From Guyparkeria hydrothermalis (GTDB lineage Bacteria; Pseudomonadota; Gammaproteobacteria; Halothiobacillales; Halothiobacillaceae): 64,000 bases of DNA. Location of the stretch: assembly GCF_023555385.1 (NCBI RefSeq), contig NZ_JAJSED010000001.1:2328943-2392942 (forward strand), in the 5' to 3' direction. A program made the position numbers and the translations under genes. The notes below the pieces were generated by a model, which saw nothing but the letters and a program-made list of their open reading frames with translations, made no database searches and was not told the origin of the DNA. Below, in pieces: positions 27,916 through 37,400 of this stretch; the first letter of the stretch is position 1; the number at the start of each line of letters is the position of its first letter.

Positions 27916-29636
27916 TACAGGTCCAGCGCTACCTTGGCGGCGATCGCGATCTGGTAAAGGATCTGCGTGATGTTGGTCGCCAGCTGCAGGTTCTTGGTCG
28001 GGACCTTCGGCAGGACGAGAATCTCGTCGCCCGGACGGATGGTCGTCTCGCCGGCCTGATCCACCTCGCCGTTGGCGTGTACTACCAGGATGCGATCGTC
28101 ATCGGCGCGTGAGCTGAAGCCACCGGCGCTCTCGATGTAATCCTCGACGTCGCGGTCCGAACGGAAGACCACCGATTGCGGCATGACGACCTCGCCACTG
28201 ATCAGGATCGAGTCGGATTTCTCCGGCAGGGTCACCACGTCGCCGTCACGCAGACGGAGGTCGGTTACCTCGCCGTTATCGGCGACCACGAGTCGGCCGC
28301 TGGGCTCGACGTCACGGGCCCGCTTGACGAACTCGGTGATCAGCTCGGCTTCCTTGACCCGGATTTCGGCTTCCTCCGGTGTGGAGGACGAGGCGCCGAG
28401 ATAGGTCGATTCCAGCCGCTGCAGGTTTTCCTCCAGCGCGATCTTCTGTCGCTCGGCGATGCTCTTCCGGCGGATAGAGACGTCCTTCGTCGCCGTGAGT
28501 TTCGGCGGCACCGCGACGGCGTCGAGCAGCTCGTGCAGCGAGGCATCACGCGGCAGTACGTAGCGCGACGGGCCGAAGAAGCTTCCCTCGAGCTGAACCA
28601 CGATGTACTCCTCGCGCTTGTCGCTGGAGAACAGGATGTCATCGCCGTTCTTGAGTGCCGTCTTGGTGAAGTTGTCGAGCGGCACGTACTCGGAAATCGG
28701 CTTGTTGCCGCGGAATCCGCGCAGCAGCACGTGCGAGACATCAGATTTCAGGCGGGCCAGATCCAGGAGGGTCCCACCGGTGGCGCCGTCCTTCGAGAGT
28801 TCGAAGGCGTACGGTCGCGCCACCTCGCCGGTGACTGCCACCGTCGGGCCTTTCTCGCGCACGATGATGGTGTCGCCGTCCTTGAACTGCGGACGGGGAA
28901 GTTCGCCCTCAAGCAGGAAGTCGTAGAGGTCCGCCGAGGTAATGACCTTGCCATTGCGCATCACGTCCACTTGGCGATAGCTGCCCAGTACCGGATCGAT
29001 ACCTTCGGCCTGCGCGACGAAATACAGCAGCGAATCCGTCGGCACGCCGGCATAGCGGCCCGGGTTGTTGACGAAGCCCGTGACGTACACGGCAACCGGC
29101 TGCACGCCCTGCAAGTTGGTGTAGACCTCGACGTTGTCCGGATAAACCGAGCGGATGGCAGACGTGATGCGGTTGTTGAGCTCACCCGCACTCGCCCCTT
29201 GAACCGGGACGGGGCCGACGCCGCTGATGAAGACATTCCCCTGCGAATCGACCGAGAGGACGCTCTGCATTTCCACGGCGCCCCACACGCGCAGCGTGAT
29301 CTGGTCACCTGGCACGACGCGGTAATTCGGGTTCATGCCATCGGCACGCGTATCCCGAAAGCCGCCCTCGAACAGGTGGGCCCCGAATGGAGGCAGCGAC
29401 TCTTCGTCGACGTTCTTGTTGCCCTTGCCCGGGTTGCCCCAGGAGCCGACGGACCAGTCGGCTCGTGCGCCTTCGCCCTCGTCGACTTCCTCGGGAACGG
29501 GTTTCGCACGCTCATCTTCGCTGAGCCCGCTGGTGCCCGATCCCGGCGTTTCCTGTGCCGAGGCCACGGGTTGCCACAAGGCCACCATCAGAAGACTGGC
29601 CATGAATATGGAAAAAAGGTGTGGGAATCGAAGCAT
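27915..29636 (-). CDS. kpsD: Outer-membrane polysaccharide export protein, KpsD/Wza family
   Basis: A 573-residue exported protein with a signal peptide (cleavage likely near ASAQ, residue 28), an acidic spacer, the polysaccharide-export domain (NYRVVPGDQITLRVWGAVE, about 103-185), and several SLBB repeats (VAVYVTGFVNNPGRYAG; TVAVTGEVARPYAFEL; YIVVQLEGSFFGPSRYVL; SILISGEVVMPQSVVF). There is no lipobox cysteine, as in KpsD rather than Wza. It would form the periplasmic/outer-membrane exit channel for the capsule. Confidence 0.9.
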   Translation of the reverse strand: MLRFPHLFSIFMASLLMVALWQPVASAQETPGSGTSGLSEDERAKPVPEEVDEGEGARADWSVGSWGNPGKGNKNVDEESLPPFGAHLFEGGFRDTRADGMNPNYRVVPGDQITLRVWGAVEMQSVLSVDSQGNVFISGVGPVPVQGASAGELNNRITSAIRSVYPDNVEVYTNLQGVQPVAVYVTGFVNNPGRYAGVPTDSLLYFVAQAEGIDPVLGSYRQVDVMRNGKVITSADLYDFLLEGELPRPQFKDGDTIIVREKGPTVAVTGEVARPYAFELSKDGATGGTLLDLARLKSDVSHVLLRGFRGNKPISEYVPLDNFTKTALKNGDDILFSSDKREEYIVVQLEGSFFGPSRYVLPRDASLHELLDAVAVPPKLTATKDVSIRRKSIAERQKIALEENLQRLESTYLGASSSTPEEAEIRVKEAELITEFVKRARDVEPSGRLVVADNGEVTDLRLRDGDVVTLPEKSDSILISGEVVMPQSVVFRSDRDVEDYIESAGGFSSRADDDRILVVHANGEVDQAGETTIRPGDEILVLPKVPTKNLQLATNITQILYQIAIAAKVALDL

Positions 29637-29686
29637 GGTGGTTTAGCCGGTAAAGAAGTGAATGCGTACTGGCAGTGATCGCTGGA

Positions 29687-30073
29687 TCAGCGGGTCACGT
29701 TCCGAACCCAGTGCCAGGTGTTGTCGTGCCGGCAGGCCAGACCCGCCAAGGAACCGCTGGCCGGTGTGGAGACATCGACCCGGCGGCATACGCGCCCGCT
29801 GGCGGCGTTGTAGGGAGGACGTGCGGTCAGCGTGGCCGGCGAGCCCCACGGGCTTTCGGAAAACTTGGCCTGATCATCCGCGGCTGCCTTGCTCAGAAAG
29901 GTGGCGATGTCCGCGGGCAGGCGTTTCTCGCCTTCCACGTCGAGGGCAGGGGAGTCATAGTCCTGGGTGGTCGGCTTGGTGGCCATGTGCTGGCAGCCAG
30001 CAAGCAGGGTCAGGGCCAGAAAGCCGACGGTGGCAAACGCTGATCGTGATATGAGAGAAGATAAGGTTTTCAC
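29687..30073 (-). CDS. Lipoprotein with a surface-antigen-like C-terminal domain
   Basis: A 128-residue lipoprotein: signal MKTLSSLISRSAFATVGF followed by the lipobox LLAGC (Cys26). The C-terminal third (RVCRRVDVS ... GLACRHDNTWHWVRNV) resembles the conserved Cys-x-R / CR-x-D-x-TW end of the rickettsial 17-kDa surface antigen / RT0821-like family. It lies 50 bp upstream of kpsD in the same operon, so an outer-membrane accessory role in capsule export is plausible but unproven. Confidence 0.72.
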   Translation of the reverse strand: MKTLSSLISRSAFATVGFLALTLLAGCQHMATKPTTQDYDSPALDVEGEKRLPADIATFLSKAAADDQAKFSESPWGSPATLTARPPYNAASGRVCRRVDVSTPASGSLAGLACRHDNTWHWVRNVTR

Positions 30074-30195
30074 GTAACTTCCTGATGATATGGGGTGTAT
30101 GTCGATCGGTTTCGACCCGGCGGTCGGGCCGCAGTTCGGTCTATGCGCAAATTGGTATGCACGGTCATGACCGAACTCGGTGGACTACGACGACC

Positions 30196-31488
30196 TCACA
30201 GCCATGCCTGAAGCCGGTCGAGGGTCGTGTCGATCTGTTCTTTCGTGTGCTCGGCCGAAAGAAAGAAACGCAAACGGGCGGCACGTTCTTCGACGGCCGG
30301 ATAGATGATTGGTTGCACGTTGATGCCCTGATCGAGCATTGCGTTCGAGCAGTTGGCCGCCTTGATGGAGCTGCCGAGGATCGCGGGCGTCACGCAATAG
30401 CCCTCGCTGTCGCCGGTGTTGATGCCCCGTGCCTTGGCTGCATCGAGGAAGTGGCGTCCGTTGGCCTGCAGCCGCGCCACCCGTTCCGGTTCGTCGCGCA
30501 GGATGGTCAGGGAGGCCAGGGCGGCCGCCGCCAGCGGCGGGGCCAGCCCCACGCTGTACACAAAACCGGGGGCGCCGTAGCGGAGCATCTCGATCAAGGC
30601 CGTGTTGCCGGCGATATAGCCGCCGCAACTCGACAGCGTCTTGCTCATCGTGCCCATCCAGATATCGACCTCGGCCGGGTCGATCCCTTGCGCTTCCCAC
30701 GTCCCGCAGCCGCGCTCGCCGAGCACGCCCAGGGCGTGGGCCTCGTCGAGCATCAGGAAGGCCCCGTGGCGCTTCTTGATCTCGATGGCTCGCGTCAGGT
30801 CCGGCATGTCGCCGTCCATGCTGTAGAGCCCCTCGATCACGATGAGCACGCGATCGACCTGGTCACGTTGTTCGGTAAGCAGCCGGTCGAGTGCGTCCCA
30901 GTCGTTATGCGGGAACATGCGCCGCTTGGCCCCGGAGAGCTCGGCTCCGACCAGTGCGCTGTTGTGAATCAGCGAGTCGTGGACGATCAGATCCCGCGGC
31001 CCGAACAGATGACCGATCGTGGTGACATTGGTGGCATGCCCACTGACGAAGGTGATCGCGTCGTCCGTTTGGTACAGATCCGCAATGGCCCGTTCGAGCT
31101 CCCGGTGAATGGGACGTTCGCCGGAGACGATGCGGCTGGCGGAAACCGAGGTGCCGTATTCGGCGATCGCCTTTTCGGCGGCAGCCGAGACACGCGGGTC
31201 GCCATTGAGACCGAGGTAGTCGTAGTTCGAGAAATTGATGCACTCGACACCGTCGATCCGACTGGTGCCCCCGGCCCGGACCTCATGTCGGCGGAAAAAC
31301 GGGTTGCTGATGTTCAATCGCTCGGAGGCCTGCCGCTGGACTTCGATGCGCTGGTAGGCATCGAAGTCCTCGAAGCGCGCGCGCGCAGTCTGGCGTCTGC
31401 GCGGCTGCCCACCGCCCCCGCCACCGGTTTTCGGGCCCCGGAAGCGATTGATGAGCGCCATCTTTCTGTCGCGGCTCAGCCCCTTCAT
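30196..31488 (-). CDS. Alpha-oxoamine synthase (RkpG/WcbT-like, AONS family)
   Basis: A 430-residue PLP enzyme of the 8-amino-7-oxononanoate synthase / serine palmitoyltransferase family, which condenses an acyl thioester with an amino acid. The PLP-binding lysine is in WMGTMSKTLSSCGGYIAG; LMLDEAHALGVLGERG and FVSGHATNVTTIGHLF are also diagnostic. The N-terminus carries a basic, Gly-rich extension (GPKTGGGGGGQPRRR). It overlaps the end of the polyketide synthase gene by 4 bp, the same pairing as rkpA-rkpG in Sinorhizobium K-antigen and wcbR-wcbT in Burkholderia capsule loci, so it probably releases or modifies the PKS acyl chain for a lipid anchor. Confidence 0.87.
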   Translation of the reverse strand: MKGLSRDRKMALINRFRGPKTGGGGGGQPRRRQTARARFEDFDAYQRIEVQRQASERLNISNPFFRRHEVRAGGTSRIDGVECINFSNYDYLGLNGDPRVSAAAEKAIAEYGTSVSASRIVSGERPIHRELERAIADLYQTDDAITFVSGHATNVTTIGHLFGPRDLIVHDSLIHNSALVGAELSGAKRRMFPHNDWDALDRLLTEQRDQVDRVLIVIEGLYSMDGDMPDLTRAIEIKKRHGAFLMLDEAHALGVLGERGCGTWEAQGIDPAEVDIWMGTMSKTLSSCGGYIAGNTALIEMLRYGAPGFVYSVGLAPPLAAAALASLTILRDEPERVARLQANGRHFLDAAKARGINTGDSEGYCVTPAILGSSIKAANCSNAMLDQGINVQPIIYPAVEERAARLRFFLSAEHTKEQIDTTLDRLQAWL

Positions 31489-34400
31489 GCTCGGCGTGCC
31501 TCCCTTGCTCTCGCGTCGTTGGCCAGCTCGCCCAACGTCGCTTCATCGATGTCGGTTTCGTGCTGTTCGGCCAGCTCCCGGATCATGCGGCCGGTGTCGT
31601 CCTCCTCGTCGCCGTCGCCCTTGAGCTCGCCCCATAGCCGCGAGGCCAGACCGTCGATGTTGGCCGTCTCGCTCAACGCCATGGTGGGTACGCGAACACC
31701 GAGGCGCGTTTCCAGCGCCAGGGTGAGTTCGACGCCCATCAACGAGTCCAGGCCGATGTCGAAAAGGGACCGCTGCGTGTCGATTTGCTCGGCGTTCAGG
31801 CCCAGTACCTCGGCGACTTCCTCGGCGATCCACTGGCCGATCAGCGCCTTTGCCTCGGGCTCGCTCAGCTCGGCCAGCAAAGCCTCAAGGTCGTTCTCGT
31901 CCTGCTGTTTCGGTCCGGCCGTTCGTTTGACCAGGTCAAACAAAGGCGACTCGGCGGTGGGGAGCGAGCGGGCGAGGGCGTGCCAATCCAGCGGCGATAC
32001 CGCGTCACCGGACAGCCCCTGATCCAGCGCCGCTTCGAGCTCGGCAATCGCCTGCTCGCCGGTCAGCGCCGGGGCACCCAGTCGTGCTTCCAGGCCCGTT
32101 TTGACCGCCTCGTTGTCGGCGAGCATGCCGATGTCCCCGATCGGCCCCCAGTTGAGGCAGGTCGCCGGAAGCCCTTGCGCCCGACGCGCCGCGGCCAGTC
32201 CGTCCAGGTAGCCATTCGCGGCGACGTAGTTGCCCTGACCGGGGTTGCCCAGCAACGTCGTTACCGACGAGAACAGGACGAATGCATCCAGCGACAGGTC
32301 GCGGGTCGCCTCGTGAAGATGCCAGGCGCCCTTGGCCTTGGCGGCGATGACCGTCTCGAGACGGTCGTCGTCCAGATTGGTCAGCAGCGAATCGTCGAGG
32401 ACGGTCGCGGCGTGGAACACACCGCGCAGCGTCGTGTTTTTCCGGGTCAGGGAGTCGATCAGGGCGGTGACCTGCTCGCCATCACTGACGTCGCAGGCGC
32501 GCACGGTCAGGCGGTCGGCCGCCTCACCGAGGTTGGCCAGGCGCTCGTCGAGTCCCGGGGTGTCCGCCCCGCGGCGGCCGACCGCGACCACTTCGCCCGC
32601 GCCGCGATCGAGCAGCCAGCGGGCGGTGGCAAAGCCGAAGCCGGCAAGACCACCCGTGACCACGTAGGTGCCATCGGCACGCACGGTGAACTGGCCGGAC
32701 GGCTGCGGGGCCGGGAGCATCGGTGGGGTATCCAGCGAGACGACCACCTTGCCGATCTGCCGGGCCTGCTGCATGTAGCGGAAGGCCTCGACCACGCGGT
32801 CGGCGGCAAAGACCCGGTGCGCCAGCGGGGTGATCTCGTGGGTCTTCATCCAGGTCATCATTTCGCCGAAGACACGGCTCGCCACGTCGGGCCGCACGGA
32901 CATCAGCTGGTCGACGTCGATGCCGAAATAGCTGAGGTTGTTCTTGAACGGACGCAGACCGACGTGGGTGTTCTCGACGAAATCGCGTTTGCCCAGCTCC
33001 AGAAACCGACCGAAGGGTTTCAGGGCATGCAGATTGCGGTTGATCGCTTCGCCAGCGAGCGAGTTGAGAACGACGTCCACACCACCCCCATCGGTCTTGG
33101 CCAGGATCTCGTCGGCGAAGTCCACCGACCGTGAATCGTGGATGTTTCCGACCCCGATCATTTCGAGGAAGTTCCGCTTTTCCGGGGTGCCGGCAGTGGC
33201 GAAGACCTCGGCGCCAACCTGCTGGGCGATCGCTATCGCCGCGATGCCCACGCCTCCCGCGGCGCCGTGGATCAGTACCCGCTCGCCCGGCTGCAAATGG
33301 GCCAGTTCGATCAGGGCGTAGTAGGCGGTGAAGAACACGGTCGGCACCGTTGCCGCCTCGTTGAACGACCAGTCGGTCGGCTTGGGATGCACCGCGCCTT
33401 CATGCGTGACCACGTGGCTGGCAAAGCACTGCGGACCGAAGCCGAGCACCTCTTCACCCACGCTGACGTCTTCGACGTCGGGCCCGGTCCGCGTGACGAC
33501 GCCGGCGAATTCCAGGCCCATCGTCGGGCCCGAGAACCCGTCCTCGATAATGTCGTCGCCCAGCAGACCGAGGGCATACATCACGTCACGGAAGTTCAGG
33601 CCGACGGCCTTGACGGCAACTTCGACCTCGCGCCCGGACAGCTCGCGGGCGTCGACCCGGCGCCAGGCCAGATTCCGCAACTGGCCGGGCAGATCGAAGC
33701 GCAGTTCGAAATGCTCGTTTGCCTCGGCCGGCCGGCGTTCCGTTGTCGCCTGGTGCAGTCGAAGCGCCTGCCGCGATGTGCCGCGCAGCACGACCTCCCG
33801 CTCGTCGTCGGGGCGGGACAGGGCATGGTGCAGGGCGTCGGCGTACCGTGTGGCTTCGGGGCCCGGGTCGATCAGTTGCAGGTCGAGCATCGGGTATTCG
33901 TTCATCACCACGCGGCCAAAGGCCCACAGGGCGCTGTTCCAGGCGTCGGTCGGCCCGGCGGCGTGGGTCACCGCGCCGTTGGGCAACAGCCAGGTCAGCC
34001 GTGGTGGTCTTTTTGCCTTGGCCAGCTGGTTGCACCAGTCGAGAAGACGCGCCAGGGCCCCGGTGTCCGGGGTGCCCGCAGTACCCGTCGTCGCAAAGGC
34101 GATCACGACCTCGTCGAACGACGGGATATCGGTGGGCCGGCCTTCGAGCTCGAGTCGGGTGACACTCGCGCCTGCCCGGGTCAGGTCGTCGGCAAGGACA
34201 GTGGCAGTTGGATCATTGCTCGACGCCGGGCCGATGACGGCCCATCGACCGGTCTGCGCGGCTACCGCGTCCTCCGTCGGCACGGTCTCGCGGCGGGCCA
34301 GCAGTGCAAAGCCGGACTGCGACCCCTGGCCGGGTTCGGTCGCGGTGGCCACGGTTTGAATGCTTGCCCAGCCCTCGGCACGGGCAGGCAGCGACTCGGT

Positions 34401-37400
34401 GGCTTGCGGTGCCGAGCCGGTCGCCGCTGCCATCAGGGCCTGCCAGTACGGTGCCCCGTTTACGCCGGTGACGAGCAGCCGGCCGTTCGCGGCCAGCTTG
34501 TTGTTCAGACTGTCAGCGAAGGCATCCGAGCCCGTGCTCATTCCCTCGTCCACCCAGACGATCAGATCGAAGGCCAGGTCGTCGGCAGTCGGCAGGTCGA
34601 GCGTGCCGGTCTCGTCATCCATGCCGGCAAGCGTGACGCGTGGGTCGCGACCGTAACGCGACTGCATGGCCTCGCGGTCGGCGGCCTGCGGGCTGGTCAG
34701 GAACAGTTCGACCTGGTGCCAGCCCAGGCGTTGTTCAAGTCGATCGGCCAGGTCGAGCCAGTGGCCACCGACCTGCAGGATCCGCAGCGAACGGCCGGGT
34801 TCGACGGTCTCGAGCAGGGCGTCGACGGCACTGACGGTCAACGTGTCTCGTCCGGCCACCGACAGGCTCGCCCGACGGAGCATGCTGGCATGCGGGCTGT
34901 TCGCCACGGCCTCCGCCAGCCGTTCGGCCAACGGGGTCGCGTCGTTTTCGGTCGGGTCGAGAAGACTCGGCAGCAGCCGGCCAAGCCGGCCCAGCAGGAT
35001 CAGTTCCGGTGAAAGCGACGGATATTCGGCGAGCAGGCTCTGCCAGATGGCCTCGACGGGCGGGGGCGGTTCGTCCTCGCTGCGCTCCCAGCCGGAGTCG
35101 GTCGGGGTCAACCAGCCGTGAGCGACCAGTTGGTCGGCCAGCCAGTGGGCCCAGTCGAAGCTCAGATCGTCCGCGGTCCGGTCGGACAGCGCCTGGTGGC
35201 TGACCGGCGCGTCGCCGAACGCATGCTGCCAGGCCTCGAAGGCGGCCGAGGCCAGTAGTGCATCGAGCAATGGCCGCGCCTCGTCGAGAAACGCCTGGTG
35301 CGCCGGGTCGGTGTTCAGTTGCTCCAGTGTCGTCGCGAGTGCCTGCTGCCAGCCTTGGTGGTCCGGCCAGTCCACTGCGGACAGCCCGTTGGTCGGGATG
35401 GTGTCGATGCGCCAGTGTGGCGTCGTCTTGTCGCGCCGTGCCACCGCCGCCAGGCGGAACCGGCAGCGTTCCATCACGGCAATGGTCTGCCCGGCCTCGT
35501 CGAGCAACGCGAAATCCGCGAGGATCGACTGCGGGCTCTGGCGTCGAATCTCGGCACGGCAGCCGGCGGCGCGTCCGCCGCCCGAGTGCCACAACAGGCG
35601 ACCGATGCCGACCGGCAGCATGGTCAGGCCGCGGCGGGCCAGTACCTCGAGTGCCGGATGGCTGATCAGCGACTGGAAGCACAGGTCGAGAATGCCCGGA
35701 TGGCAGTGGTGCGCGGTGTCCGCGGCGACCGACTCGGGCAAGGCAAACGTGGTGTCCAGCCGGGAGCCGGCCTGCTCGATGCGGGCAATGCCCTGGAAGG
35801 CGGGTCCGTAATCCAGGCCGATGCGACGGGCCTTGGCGTAATGATCTTTCGCCTCGAGCCGGGTGGGGGGCTCGGGCGGGTCGTTGGCCGGTTGCTCGAC
35901 CTCCACCGGCCGTGTGGGCGCACCCAGGACACGGCCCACCGCGTGATCGGTCCACCCGTCCTCGCTCAGGCGCGGGCGTGAGCGAATGACGAATCGGCCG
36001 TCATCGCCCTGCAGGATCAGGCGCAGGACGCGGCCGTGTTCCGGCTCGAAGATCAGCGGCTGGCGGACCTCGAGGGCTTCGATGTCGACCGCGTCGAGAT
36101 CGAAGGCCATAGCCCCCGCCGCCACGGCCATCTCCGCAAACCCGGCCGCCGGCATGATTGCCGCCTCGCCAACGCGGTGATCCTCCAGGTACGGCAGCAC
36201 GCTGGGATCGAGCGGATTTTCCCAGCCGTGCGCGATTTCCCTGAGCGGATACCCGAGCAGGGGGTGAACGCGATTGCGCAGGATCAGTGAATAGCCCTCG
36301 GACGTTGGCTGCGACCAGTAGCTCTTGCGATCGAACGGCATGAGGGGCAGGTCGACGAGCGGCGCGCTCTCCGGCAGGCGACAGGCGGCGGTCGACAGAC
36401 CGGCGAGAAGATGGATCCGGTGTGCGCTTTCCTCGATGTCCAGGCGGCTGTCGGCTTGGCGGTTGACCATCGAGACGACCCGGGCATTGGCTTCGGCGGC
36501 CTTGATGGTCTGAGTGAGGTAGCGCGGCAGAATCGCGTTCGGACCGATCTCGACCAGCACGTTGCTGCCCGCGGTCAACAGGTCGCGGACCGCTTGTTCG
36601 AAGACCACCGGCTGGCGGACGTTATCCCACCAGTACTCGGCCGTCAGCTCGCGGCCATCCAGAACCTGTCCGGTAACGCTGGAGACGAACCGCCGCTCGC
36701 CGGAGGCCGGGGCAAGGCCGTCCAGGCGCTCGAGCAGATCGGCCCGGATCGGTTCCATCGCCCGGGAGTGGAAGGCGTAATCCAACCCCAGCACGCGGGC
36801 GAAAACGCCCTTGTCCTCGAGGTGTTCGGCCAGGCGCGTCAACGCCTCCTCATCACCGGCCAGCGTCAGCTGATCGGGGGCATTGGTGGCGGCGTGCTCG
36901 ATCCAGGCATCGCCGAGACGCAGCGCCTCGATCTCGTTCTGCACGGCCTCCCAGCTCAGGTTCACGGCCATCATGCGGCCGTCGCCGTGGGTGGCCGCCT
37001 GGGCACGGCTGCGGTGGCAGACCAGTTCGGTGGCCTGCTCGAGCGTGTAGATGCCCGCCGCCCAGGCCGCGGCCACCTCGCCGACGCTGTGGCCCAAGGT
37101 GGTTTTCGGGGTAATGCCCTGTCCGGCGAGCAGGCGGGTCAGCCCCACCTGGATGGCGAAGAGCAGCGGCTGGGCGACGGAGGTGTCCTCGAGATGGCTT
37201 TCCTCGGGCGTGGCCTTCAACTCCTCGATCAGCGAGAAGTCGCTGTGTTGTCGTACCAGCGCGTCGATTTCCGCGATGGCCTCGGCGAACACGGGCGATT
37301 CGCCCAGCAGCTTCTGGCCCATGCCCAGCCACTGGGCGCCGTTGCCCGAATAGACAAAGGCGATATCCGCCGGGGCGCCGAGCGCCTTTTCCTGCACTAC